From Kineosphaera limosa NBRC 100340 (GTDB lineage Bacteria > Actinomycetota > Actinomycetes > Actinomycetales > Dermatophilaceae), in the NCBI RefSeq assembly GCF_000298215.1, contig NZ_BAHD01000016.1:69484-101919 (forward strand): a stretch of 32,436 nt of DNA, in the 5' to 3' direction. How positions within the stretch are numbered: the first letter of the stretch is position 1; each line of letters opens with the position of its first letter. The translations under genes were made by a program, and so were the position numbers. Below are positions 23,646-32,436 of this stretch, one piece after another. The notes under the pieces are model-generated. The model saw only the letters and a list, made by a program, of their open reading frames with translations, ran no database searches and was not told the origin of the DNA.

Positions 23646-25427
23646 ATGGCGCGCGAATTCACCAAAGTAGCTGTGGTCGGCGTCGGCACGGTCGGGGCCG
23701 GCATCGTCGAAACCTTCGCCCGATCGGGCCGTGACGTCGTGGCGGTGGCCCTCGACGACGAGAAGGCCGCCCGCGGGCGGGACCTCATCGAGCGCTCGAC
23801 CCAGGCGGCGGTCGACGGCGGAAAGATGGAGGCGGAGGCTCGGCAGGCCCTGCTGGGTCGAGTGACGATCACGACCGCCATCGAGGATGTCGCCGACGCC
23901 GACCTGGTCGTCGAGGCCGTCAGCGAGACGATCGAGGCCAAGCGCCGCGTCGTCGGCCAACTCGAGGGCATCATCGGCGACGATGCGGTGCTCGCGACGA
24001 ACACCTCCTCCCACTCCGTGACCGATATCGCCGCCTCGATGCAGCTGCCCGGCCGGGTCATCGGCCTGCACTTCTTCCCCCCGGTGCCGGTGATGCGGCT
24101 CGTCGAGGTCGTGCGGACCGTCATGACGGATCCGCCGGTCATCGAGGAGATGATCGAGCTCGTCACCAGCCTCGACAAGGACCCGATCGTCGTCGAGGAC
24201 CGCGCCGGCTATATCGCCGACGCCCTCGTGCTGGCCTACCTCAACCACGCCGTCTCGATGTTCGAGGCCAACTACGCCTCCCGCGAAGACATCGACGCCG
24301 CGATGAAGTTCGGCTGCGGGCTGCCGCGCGGTCCGCTGGAGTTGCTCGACCTCATCGGCATCGACACCGCGTACTCGGTGCTCGACACGATGCACCGCCA
24401 GAGCGGCGACCCGATGCAGGCGCCGCGCCCGATCCTCAAGCAGATGGTCACCGCGGGGATGCTCGGCCGTAAGTCGGGTCGCGGCTTCTACACGTATGAC
24501 GGGCCGGACTCGGGCAAGGTCGTCGCCGACACGTTGACCCCGACTCCCCCGGCGGCGGGCGGCGAGGGGCTGCGCAGCATCGACAAGGTGGGGGTCGTCG
24601 GCAACGGCACGATGGCCATGGGCATCGTCGAGGTGTTCGTCAAGGCCGGCTACCCCGTGACGTTCGTGGCTCGCTCGCAGGAGAAGGCCGACGGTTCGCT
24701 GGCCAAGCTCGCCAAGTCCCTCGACAAGGGGGTGGCCCGCGGCAAGATGACGCAGGAGGCCCGCGACGCGGCCCTCGGGCTGGCCACTCCCAGCGCCTCG
24801 GTCGACGACCTGGCCGACGTCGACATCGTCGTGGAGGCGATCGCCGAGGACCTCGACGTCAAGACCGACATGTTCGCCCGGCTCGACGCCGTCTGTAAGC
24901 CCGGCGCGATCCTGGCGACGACGACCTCCTCGCTGCCGGTCATCAAGTGCGCCATGGCGACCAGCCGCCCGCAGGACGTCATCGGCATGCACTTCTTCAA
25001 CCCGGCGCAGGTGATGCGCCTCGTCGAGGTCGTCTCCACCCTCGCCACCGCGGATGATGTCGTCGCGACGGTCGCCGACCTGTGCATCAAGCTCCGCAAG
25101 CACGCGGTGTTCTGCGGCGACGTCTCGGGGTTCATCGTCAACGCGCTGCTGTTCCCGTACCTCAACAACGCCATCAAGATGCTCGCCTCGCAGTACGCGA
25201 CCATCGAGGAGATCGACATGGCGATGAAGGTCGGTTGCGGCTACCCGATGGGCCCGTTCGAGTTGTTGGACGTCGTGGGACTCGATGTGTCGTCGGCGAT
25301 CCTGCACGAATTGTTCGCCGAGTTCCGCCAGCCCGGATTCGCTCCCGCTCCCCTGCTGGAGTACTTGGTGCAGGCGGGATTCATGGGCCGCAAGACGGGC
25401 CGCGGCTTCCACAACTACGCCCGCTGA
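23646..25427 (+). CDS. Tandem-duplicated 3-hydroxyacyl-CoA dehydrogenase
   Basis: Oxidises 3-hydroxyacyl-CoA with NAD in fatty-acid degradation or related routes. The 593 residues contain two full copies of the enzyme, about 1-290 and 312-593, joined by a Pro/Gly linker. Copy 1 has the NAD loop VGVGTVGAGI, His142 in GLHFFPPVPVM, Glu154 and NTSS at 119-122, but Asp192 replaces the catalytic Asn (GYIADA). Copy 2 has His449 in MHFFNPAQVM, Glu461 and Asn499 in GFIVNA, but its NAD loop is VGNGTMAMGI, lacking the third glycine. Each copy ends with the GRKSGRG/GRKTGRG tail. The two halves thus look differently specialised. The start ATG 23646 has only a weak upstream site. Confidence 0.92.
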   Translation: MAREFTKVAVVGVGTVGAGIVETFARSGRDVVAVALDDEKAARGRDLIERSTQAAVDGGKMEAEARQALLGRVTITTAIEDVADADLVVEAVSETIEAKRRVVGQLEGIIGDDAVLATNTSSHSVTDIAASMQLPGRVIGLHFFPPVPVMRLVEVVRTVMTDPPVIEEMIELVTSLDKDPIVVEDRAGYIADALVLAYLNHAVSMFEANYASREDIDAAMKFGCGLPRGPLELLDLIGIDTAYSVLDTMHRQSGDPMQAPRPILKQMVTAGMLGRKSGRGFYTYDGPDSGKVVADTLTPTPPAAGGEGLRSIDKVGVVGNGTMAMGIVEVFVKAGYPVTFVARSQEKADGSLAKLAKSLDKGVARGKMTQEARDAALGLATPSASVDDLADVDIVVEAIAEDLDVKTDMFARLDAVCKPGAILATTTSSLPVIKCAMATSRPQDVIGMHFFNPAQVMRLVEVVSTLATADDVVATVADLCIKLRKHAVFCGDVSGFIVNALLFPYLNNAIKMLASQYATIEEIDMAMKVGCGYPMGPFELLDVVGLDVSSAILHELFAEFRQPGFAPAPLLEYLVQAGFMGRKTGRGFHNYAR

Positions 25428-25433
25428 AAGAGA

Positions 25434-25469
25434 ACTCCCGCCCGCGCCCCATTCGGCGCGGGCGGGAGT
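25434..25469. terminator. Perfect 15-bp terminator shared by the dehydrogenase and leuA
   Basis: ACTCCCGCCCGCGCC (25434-25448) and GGCGCGGGCGGGAGT (25455-25469) pair perfectly around CCATTC, followed by CTCATTTC on the plus strand. It sits between two convergent genes and can serve both. Confidence 0.9.
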
Positions 25470-25485
25470 CTCATTTCCCGGTGCC

Positions 25486-27273
<1,788 letters not shown>

Positions 27274-27299
27274 CTACCTCGTCTACTGGTCGGTGCTCC

Positions 27300-27340
27300 A
27301 GGCCGGACAGCACTCACTCCGCGACGAGGGCGGCCTGTCA
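27300..27340 (-). promoter_or_regulatory. Alternative hairpins between leader peptide and leuA (putative attenuator)
   Basis: CGGCCT (27331-27336) can pair with AGGCCG (27300-27305), or CTGTC (27335-27339) with GACAG (27306-27310). The two pairings share bases, and one overlaps the leader stop codon at 27338-27340. This is the sort of switch expected of leucine attenuation, but stems are short. Confidence 0.4.
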
Positions 27341-27403
27341 GCTTCTGAGCGAGGCCCCGCCGCGGCGACGAAGCAGGAGGCTCGTGCGCGAGTCGATGAA
27401 CAC
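27338..27403 (-). CDS. leuL: Leucine leader peptide upstream of leuA
   Basis: A 21-residue frame, MFIDSRTSLLLRRRGGASLRS, on the same strand as leuA and ending 70 bases before its ATG. It has three consecutive leucine codons (CTC CTG CTT), a fourth leucine later, and a run of arginines. Leader peptides with leucine runs before leuA are known in Streptomyces and other actinobacteria. The start GTG at 27403 lies six bases after TACGGT (27415-27410), fitting a leaderless start. There is no strong Shine-Dalgarno site. The leucine run and the overlapping hairpins support a regulatory role; translation has not been shown. Confidence 0.65.
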   Translation of the reverse strand: MFIDSRTSLLLRRRGGASLRS

Positions 27404-27526
27404 CCGGCAACCGTAGCCCGCCGACCCGGCCCGCGTCCACGCTACGCCCAGGTCGGCGCGTCCCCCGGTACTGGTACTGGGCTGGCCCTGGTGCCTTGTC
27501 GGTGGTCGGTGCTTGAATCACTGGGC

Positions 27527-28810
27527 ATGGGCATCCCACGCGAATTCCCCACCGGTTCAGGGCCCCTCGCCGCTCAGTGCGGGGTCGTGCCGCCGTTCCT
27601 GCTGCGCCGGCTGGCCCGTTCCGATGACGAATACGCCGCGCGTGTCGCGCGCTCGACGTTGGAGGTGGAGCGCACCCTACGCCTGCAGCGGGAGGTTCGC
27701 TCGGCGCGCCCGTCGCCGGGTCGGCACGAGGGGATGCCGGGGTTCGTGCCGGAGCGGTTGCAGCGTCATCCGCGGTTGCGCGACCACGGCCCGGTGCCGG
27801 AGACGGGTCCGCGGGTGGCGCCGACGACGCCGGCTGCGCCGAATCGCTCGGTGCATGACGCGCAGAACGGCACGACGCTGCCGGGTGTGTTGGTGCGCGG
27901 GGAGGGCGCTGAGGCGGCCGCGGATTCGGCGGTCAACGAGGCGTACGACGGTCTGGGTGACACGTGGTCGCTGTTCCACGAGGAGTACGGCCGCAACTCC
28001 CTGGATGACGCGGGCCTGGCGCTGGTGGCGACGGTGCACTTCGCGCGGGAGTACGACAACGCGTTCTGGAATGGCGAGCAGATGGTGTTCGGCGACGGCG
28101 ACGGGGAGATCTTCGGCCGGTTCACGTGCTGCCCCGATGTCATCGGTCACGAGCTGGCGCACGGGTTCACGCAGTACACGGCGGGATTTGTCTACGTGGG
28201 GCAGCCGGGGGCGCTGAACGAGCACGTCTCCGACGTGTTCGGGGTGCTGACGCGCCAGCGGGTGCTGGGGCACACGGCGCAGGAGTCGGATTGGCTGATC
28301 GGCGCGGGCCTGTTCATGCCAGGGGTGCAGGGAGTGGCGTTGCGCTCGATGAAGGAGCCGGGCACCGCCTACGACGACCCGCGGCTGGGCAAGGACCCGC
28401 AGCCGGGGCACATGGACGACTACGAGCAGCTGCCGCACGACGAGAAGAACGACAACGGGGGTGTGCACATCAACTCGGGCATCCCCAACCGGGCGTTCTA
28501 CCTGGCCGCGACCGCCCTCGGCGGGCAGGCATGGGGGGCGCCGGGGCAGATTTGGTACGACACGATGACCACCGGCGGGCTCCCGAAAGACGCGGACTTC
28601 GGCGCCTTCGCCGCAGCGACCCTGGCCGCCGCGCAGGCCCGCTACGGCCAGGGCAGCCACGAGCAGGAGGCGGTGGCTGCCGGCTGGGCGGGCGTCGGTG
28701 TCGTCCCTCAGGCGCTCCCCGTGCACCGCGGTCGCCCCGCCACGCCGGAGGCGAAGGCCGCCGCGCGGGGCGTGTCGAAGGGCGGGGGCTCCGCCGATCC
28801 GGGTCCATGA
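27527..28810 (+). CDS. M4-family (protealysin-type) neutral zinc metalloprotease
   Basis: A 427-residue thermolysin-family peptidase. The zinc site is His208-Glu209-x-x-His212 in IGHELAHGFTQYTAG, with Glu232 in GALNEHVSDVFG as third ligand and His314 in GVHINSGIPNRAF as catalytic proton donor. Before it lie AREYDNAFWNGEQMVFGDGD and the mature N-terminus near RSVHDAQNGTTLPG. There is no signal peptide. Instead a short propeptide-like region carries CGVVPPFLLRRLAR, the PPxxL motif of protealysin-like precursors. The start ATG at 27527 is in the right place for that propeptide, but I see no good ribosome-binding site. It is divergent from leuA. I do not see the emfourin-type inhibitor gene that often accompanies these enzymes. 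Confidence 0.92.
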   Translation: MGIPREFPTGSGPLAAQCGVVPPFLLRRLARSDDEYAARVARSTLEVERTLRLQREVRSARPSPGRHEGMPGFVPERLQRHPRLRDHGPVPETGPRVAPTTPAAPNRSVHDAQNGTTLPGVLVRGEGAEAAADSAVNEAYDGLGDTWSLFHEEYGRNSLDDAGLALVATVHFAREYDNAFWNGEQMVFGDGDGEIFGRFTCCPDVIGHELAHGFTQYTAGFVYVGQPGALNEHVSDVFGVLTRQRVLGHTAQESDWLIGAGLFMPGVQGVALRSMKEPGTAYDDPRLGKDPQPGHMDDYEQLPHDEKNDNGGVHINSGIPNRAFYLAATALGGQAWGAPGQIWYDTMTTGGLPKDADFGAFAAATLAAAQARYGQGSHEQEAVAAGWAGVGVVPQALPVHRGRPATPEAKAAARGVSKGGGSADPGP

Positions 28811-28867
28811 ACAGGCATCACTGCGCGAAGCGCATGATTCCGACTTCAGATACGGGGACACCGAACG

Positions 28868-29176
28868 ATGCGCACCATCCGCTACTTCTTCGACCTGGGC
28901 CATCCCTACCCGCTGTGGGAGACCGGCACAGACACCTACACGATGAAGCCAGCGGACTACGGCCTCTCCGACTCCCTTGCTCGCGAGTTGAAGTGGCTCG
29001 CCGAGGAATACGCCAACCGCTTCGACGAACTTGTCGCCGCCACCTCGGCCGACCAGGACTGGCGCGAACAGCCTGCCGGGGCTGAATGGCGACGACGAAG
29101 CGAGGCCGCCGTCGAGCGGCTACGACAAGAAGTCGAAGGCCGCTTCGCCGTTTCCGACGAGAGTTGGCCAGCCTAG
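28868..29176 (+). CDS. Hypothetical protein, 102 residues
   Basis: I do not recognise this. It begins MRTIRYFFDLGHPYPLWETG and continues with an acidic, mostly helical remainder: LARELKWLAEEYANRFDELV and a C-terminal helix RRRSEAAVERLRQEVEGRF. The aromatic-rich N-terminal third may form a small beta part, the rest is amphipathic helix. It follows the M4 protease by 57 bases on the same strand and could be co-transcribed. An immunity-like or inhibitor-like role would be speculation; its sequence does not look like emfourin. The start ATG 28868 has a GGGGA about seven bases upstream. Confidence 0.6.
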   Translation: MRTIRYFFDLGHPYPLWETGTDTYTMKPADYGLSDSLARELKWLAEEYANRFDELVAATSADQDWREQPAGAEWRRRSEAAVERLRQEVEGRFAVSDESWPA

Positions 29177-29247
29177 TGGCCGCGAGCCCGAAGCACCGCT
29201 GCGATGGCGTAGGAGGAGCGCCGTTCTCTTGCAGCCGACAGCGGCCC

Positions 29248-29982
29248 TCAGGCGCGATTCTGGCGTCCACGCGCCCGCAGGGGGACCACCCCGATGACGT
29301 GCACCTTGGCGTTCTCGGCAATCCCCGGGCCGTCCAGTGACGTGAGTTCGGGGCAGTCTTCGATGACCAATTTGGACACACTCGATGCGCCTTCGAATGG
29401 TCGCAGGTCCGTTAGACCTCGGATACCCGTAAGAGCCAGCGACTGCAACTCCGACAACCCTTCCAGGCGAGCACCAACACCTGGCCACGTCATCGCAGCG
29501 AGGTCAAGACTCTCGAGCGCAGTACCGCTCAAGCGACGAGGAAGGCCGGAAATCCGAGACAATCGGAGGTTTCGCAATCTGGGTAGCCCTCGCAGGGAAC
29601 GAAGTTGCTTCTCCTGGGGGGCCTCGATGAGTAGGCTCTCAATAGGGTGGCCTTTAGTCAGGCGCACACTGACGTACCCGGGGCACGCTAGCTCTTCGAG
29701 CACAGGCCACATATCGAGCGAAACCACCTGCCCGCGAACTCGCGCGGGCCACAAGTTTAGGCTCCTTAAGCGATGGAACTCTGCCAAGGCTCGAATGTCG
29801 CGGATGCTGAAGTCGGTAACCGTGAGGCTCTCAATGCGCTCCGCCCATGGCAGCAGGAAGTCGAGGTCGGTCAGCGGCGGGTCAGAGTCGAGCACATGCA
29901 CAGCCGACGGGTTGCGGTCCATAGCTCGTCGCTGCCTTGGTGTCGGCTGCCGAGTAAGACGCACCACTCGATCGCCGACCAA
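29248..29982 (-). CDS. Leucine-rich-repeat-like protein, unknown role
   Basis: A 244-residue protein with irregular leucine-rich repeats: LAEFHRLRSLNLWPARV, LRGLPRLRNLRLSRISGLP, GTALESLDLAAMTWPGVG, LEGLSELQSLALTGIRGL and SSVSKLVIEDCPELTSLDGP. Such solenoids bind other proteins. There is no signal peptide or membrane helix. The start is uncertain; I took the TTG at 29982 with AGGG six bases upstream, and a downstream GTG or the ATG of MDRNPSAV is possible. The region is less GC-rich than the rest of the window. It follows the 86-residue gene by 29 bases on the same strand, so the two are probably co-transcribed. Confidence 0.62.
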   Translation of the reverse strand: MVGDRVVRLTRQPTPRQRRAMDRNPSAVHVLDSDPPLTDLDFLLPWAERIESLTVTDFSIRDIRALAEFHRLRSLNLWPARVRGQVVSLDMWPVLEELACPGYVSVRLTKGHPIESLLIEAPQEKQLRSLRGLPRLRNLRLSRISGLPRRLSGTALESLDLAAMTWPGVGARLEGLSELQSLALTGIRGLTDLRPFEGASSVSKLVIEDCPELTSLDGPGIAENAKVHVIGVVPLRARGRQNRA

Positions 29983-30011
29983 CTTTGCCCTAAATCCCCA
30001 TATTTAGGCGA

Positions 30012-30272
30012 TCACCTACCCATCGGCCCTATGGTGACATCGAGCGCGGTCGCGGTGAAGTAGATATAGACATCATCCAAACCGAGCTCGCACACTCGAG
30101 ACCGTTCATCGTAGAGGAAAGTCTCAACCATCAGGGGAGCGACTGGAAGTAGCGTTGGGATCTGACTGGTCACCAGGCTCAAATCCAAGATCTCAACTTC
30201 TGAGAATCTGTAGGTTAGATTGCTGGGCGCCGACCGCGTACCTGAACCCGTCATGAAGGCAATGCGCAGCAT
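30012..30272 (-). CDS. Hypothetical protein, 86 residues, upstream of the LRR-like gene
   Basis: I do not recognise a family. The 86 residues read MLRIAFMTGSGTRSAPSNLT, then a beta-rich stretch (FSEVEILDLSLVTSQIPTL, TFLYDERSRVCELG, DVYIYFTATALDVTIG). The pattern suggests a small all-beta or alpha-beta domain. The ATG has AGGAG three bases upstream, rather close. It is followed after 29 bases by the LRR-like gene. The GC content is clearly lower than in core genes of the window, with many rare-for-this-genome A/T-ending codons, a sign of possible transfer. Confidence 0.55.
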   Translation of the reverse strand: MLRIAFMTGSGTRSAPSNLTYRFSEVEILDLSLVTSQIPTLLPVAPLMVETFLYDERSRVCELGLDDVYIYFTATALDVTIGPMGR

Positions 30273-30337
30273 GCGCTCCTGCTAGAAGTGAAGCTCGGTG
30301 ACTGATCCTGCTGCTCGTCTCACGGGCTGCCTCGCTG

Positions 30338-30365
30338 ACTTGCAAAAACGCTGATGGTTGCAAGT
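30338..30365. repeat. Perfect 8-bp inverted repeat before the nei gene
   Basis: ACTTGCAA (30338-30345) and TTGCAAGT (30358-30365) with a 12-base spacer, in an AT-rich part of the 190-base gap. It may be an operator or the border of the atypical patch. Nothing else is visible in the gap except the nei -10. Confidence 0.5.
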
Positions 30366-30462
30366 GTTAGGCCCTTCGCAATAACTGTACGTCCGCTGGC
30401 GGCTCTGGGCGCCTAGCGTCTGTTCGTTGGTCGTGTCGGTAACTGCGGCCTACGCTCGGGAG

Positions 30463-31359
30463 ATGCCCGAAGGTGACACTGTTGCGTGGACTGCGGCGCG
30501 ACTGCAGGCCGCGCTGGGTGGGCAGCGGCTCGTACGGGCGGAGCTGCGGTGGCCGAGTCTGGCCGAGGTGGATCTGACCGGCGCTGTCACGGTGGTCGTC
30601 GTTGCTCGGGGGAAGCACTTGTTGCACCGGCTTGATCTCGGAGGCGAGCGGCTCACGTTGCATTCGCATCTGCGGATGGAGGGGACGTGGCGGGTGCGGC
30701 CCGCCGCCGAGACGGTGCGGCCAGACCATCGGCTGCGAGCGCTGCTCGGCACCGACCACGCCACCGCTCTCGGCCGCAGCCTCGGGATGCTCGACCTCGT
30801 CGCCACCACCGACGAAGACCGCCTCGTCGGACACCTCGGGCCCGACATCCTCGCGCCCTCCTGGAGCGACGACGCAGGGGCTCGGCGTGCTGGGCGGCAC
30901 GTGGCCCTTGAACGATTGGCAACCGACGCGCGACCGCTGGCCGAGGCGCTGCTGGATCAGCGGGTACTCGCAGGAATCGGCACGTTCTGGGCCAGCGAGG
31001 CGTGCTTCGCCAAGCGCCTCTCCCCCTGGGCTGCGGCCAGCACGGTCGACGGCGACGCGCTCGGCGCCCTCCTCGACTGGACCCAGGTGCGCATGGCCTG
31101 GTCGGCCCGCACCGGCATCCAATCGGTCACCGGGCTCAACCGCCGCGACGCGCTCGGCGCCGTCCACGCCCGCTCCGGGCGACCCTGCCGCCGCTGCGGC
31201 GACACCCTGCGCGTCGCCCTCGTCGGCCAGCCGACCCGCGAGCGGACCATCTTCTACTGCGCCCCCTGCCAAGGCGGACTCGCACCGACCGACGACGGGT
31301 ACCCCCAAGCGCCCCTGGGAGCACGCCGGGACCGCACCCGCCGCTCACCGCGCTACTGA
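30463..31359 (+). CDS. nei: Endonuclease VIII-like DNA glycosylase (Fpg/Nei family)
   Basis: Excises oxidised bases and cuts the abasic site. The 298 residues begin MPEGDTV, with the catalytic Pro2 and Glu3 that follow Met removal; the GDT continuation fits Nei rather than Fpg. Lys51 in ARGKHLLH, the SHLRMEGTWRV strand, LLDQRVLAGIGTFWASEACF of the helix-two-turns-helix, and the C-terminal zinc finger CRRC ... FYCAPC are all present. The start is ATG 30463 because the N-terminal proline is essential; TACGCT lies six bases upstream. The 36 bases of frame upstream are not part of the protein. It is probably one of the two actinobacterial Nei paralogues, but which cannot be told. Confidence 0.94.
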   Translation: MPEGDTVAWTAARLQAALGGQRLVRAELRWPSLAEVDLTGAVTVVVVARGKHLLHRLDLGGERLTLHSHLRMEGTWRVRPAAETVRPDHRLRALLGTDHATALGRSLGMLDLVATTDEDRLVGHLGPDILAPSWSDDAGARRAGRHVALERLATDARPLAEALLDQRVLAGIGTFWASEACFAKRLSPWAAASTVDGDALGALLDWTQVRMAWSARTGIQSVTGLNRRDALGAVHARSGRPCRRCGDTLRVALVGQPTRERTIFYCAPCQGGLAPTDDGYPQAPLGARRDRTRRSPRY

Positions 31360-31440
31360 CGCAGCACCCTTCGAAGCGGCGGCGCGACGTCACCCTCGCC
31401 TGCGTCGAATCGGCACCCCCGCGCCGAGTTCCCGGAGGAA

Positions 31441-31480
31441 GGTCGGCGGCACGACGTAGCCTGAACCCGTAACGCCGACC
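31441..31480. promoter_or_regulatory. Inverted repeat around the antitoxin promoter
   Basis: GGTCGGC (31441-31447) and GCCGACC (31474-31480) flank a TAGCCT hexamer (31457-31462), a plausible -10. The site lies just before the AAGGAGG of the VbhA-like gene, suggesting an operator. Confidence 0.4.
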
Positions 31481-31497
31481 ACAAGGAGGCACCCCGC

Positions 31498-31704
31498 ATG
31501 GCGACGAAGACTCGCGTATCTGAGGCACATGTTCAGCGCGTCCTCGCGGAAGTGCAGGCCGGGCAGCAGACCGCAGGCGAGGAAATGACCCCCGAGGGCC
31601 TGGAACTTCTGGCCCGCCAGGTGCGCGGCGAAATCACCGTGGACGAAGCCGTCGAAGTGATCGCCGCTCGCACCCGCGCACGTCTGGCCGCTCGCACCGC
31701 CTGA
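31498..31704 (+). CDS. VbhA-like antitoxin of a Fic toxin
   Basis: A 68-residue helical protein. The C-terminal half ARQVRGEITVDEAVEVIAAR matches the end of the VbhA antitoxin domain (pattern ...GE-ITxxE). The inhibitory motif of such antitoxins is (S/T)xxxE(G/N); the nearest here is T25-A-G-E-E29-M30, with Met in the last place, so the motif is imperfect. It has an excellent AAGGAGG eight bases before the ATG. The fic reading frame follows after 16 bases, the standard order antitoxin then toxin. The antitoxin gene seems intact while the toxin gene is broken. Confidence 0.75.
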   Translation: MATKTRVSEAHVQRVLAEVQAGQQTAGEEMTPEGLELLARQVRGEITVDEAVEVIAARTRARLAARTA

Positions 31705-31720
31705 ACCGTTCGGCGTCGCG

Positions 31721-32436
31721 ATGCCTGATCGTACACCTATCCGGGCAGCGACGTTCTCATCAACAAGTTCGGCGTCACCGACTACGACGACTGGAAAGAC
31801 GCCGAGGCCGACTTCATCGGTGCCCGCATGGGTGCATTGCGCGAGCATCCCATCGTCGGTGCCTACGATCTTCCGCACCTGCAAGCGATCCACGCCTACC
31901 TGACGCAAGACATGTACTCGTGGGGCGGTGAGATACGCGACACCGACACGCACCCCGGCGGCACGGGCATCGCGCACTGTCGCCCGCAGTTCTTTTGCCC
32001 GAGGCCGAGCGCGTCTTCGGCATCCTTGCTGAGCGCGACTGGCTGCGCAGCCTCGACGTAGATGCGTTCGCTGATGGGCTGGCGTGGGTGTGGGGCGAGA
32101 CAACCGCGATTCACCCGTTCCGCGATGTGAACACCCGCAGCCAGCATGTCTTCTTCACCCAACTCGCCCGCGATGCCGGGTGGGTGATCGACTGGTCGCA
32201 GACTCCGGGCGACGTGTTCGCCCATGCTCGCACGCTCGCGATTGTGGAAGACCATTCAGGCCTGGACGCACTGATCCGCCCGAACCTTGTCACCGTCGAG
32301 GACTCTGAACAGCGCGACCGACTGATACAGCATCTGAAAGAACACACTCAGGGCTTCACGACGCGCAAGACCGCCCGCGACCCCGACGTGCTCGACCGGG
32401 AGCTAGACGCCGCACGCGAACGCCGCCGAACCCTCC
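31721..32436 (+). pseudogene. Fic-domain adenylyltransferase, frameshifted twice and cut by the window edge
   Basis: Fic proteins attach AMP to target hydroxyls. The expected start MPDR is at 31721, but the continuation YTYPGSDVLINKFGVTDYDDW lies in the next frame from 31732, as if one base were lost near 31731. That frame continues (HLQAIHAYLTQDMYSWGGE, the flap-like part) to about 31990. The remainder, EAERVFGILAERDW and the catalytic loop HPFRDVNTRSQ (32112-32144), is in a third frame from about 32001, after TTCTTTTGCCC. The loop differs from HPFx(D/E)GNxR by Val for Gly. The 3' end is outside the window. Either real decay or two sequencing errors; the altered loop favours decay. An internal start at 31828 would give only a fragment. 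Confidence 0.8.

Noticed and set aside
28126-29085. Plus-strand frame overlapping the M4 protease and the 102-residue gene
   Set aside because: It is Arg/Gly/Ala-rich out-of-frame translation of the protease gene, which has an intact zinc site in its own frame.

Overview
The window is a 32.4 kb stretch of a very GC-rich, tightly packed actinobacterial chromosome. The gene families and their order (fasR-fabD-fabH-acpP-fabF next to a DUF3145 gene; dnaG-dgt; dusB; uppS; recO; leuA) fit Actinomycetes. My best guess is Micrococcales, perhaps near Dermatophilaceae or Intrasporangiaceae; that placement rests on gene content only.

Layout. 1-765: 5' part of a secreted glycerophosphodiester phosphodiesterase gene cut by the window edge. 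877-5929: type II fatty-acid synthesis operon headed by its PucR-type activator. 5963-7132: a small membrane protein and DUF3145. 7610-9720: a Roadblock/small-GTPase module (GTPase, two Roadblock-like proteins, one small helical protein). 9898-11069: two tRNA genes flanking a Phd-like/Uma2-like fusion gene. 11201-15077: dgt, dnaG and a conserved partner, all leftward. 15169-18125: sulfurtransferase, dusB and two small membrane proteins. 18186-22617: leftward dao, recO, uppS and argG, with a 20-bp tandem and inverted repeat field between recO and uppS and tandem ARG-box-like sites before argG. 22855-25427: AlkB-like dioxygenase and a tandem-duplicated 3-hydroxyacyl-CoA dehydrogenase. 25486-27403: leuA with a leucine-rich leader peptide. 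27527-30272: protealysin-type M4 protease, then an AT-richer patch with three unrecognised or LRR-like genes. 30463-32436: Nei-type DNA glycosylase and a VbhA-like antitoxin followed by a fic gene that needs two frameshifts to read.

Working together. FasR with FabD, FabH, AcpP and FabF forms an initiation and elongation set for fatty acids. DnaG, Dgt, RecO, AlkB-like and Nei cover replication, dNTP control and repair. ArgG and LeuA are amino-acid synthesis enzymes with their own visible control regions. The accessory parts are the Roadblock/GTPase module, the Phd-Uma2 fusion, the M4/LRR patch and the decaying Fic module.

A recurring signal is a TANNNT hexamer 6-8 bases before the start codon of about ten genes, which suggests leaderless transcripts and helped choose several starts. 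All functions are read from translated motifs; no database search was run.
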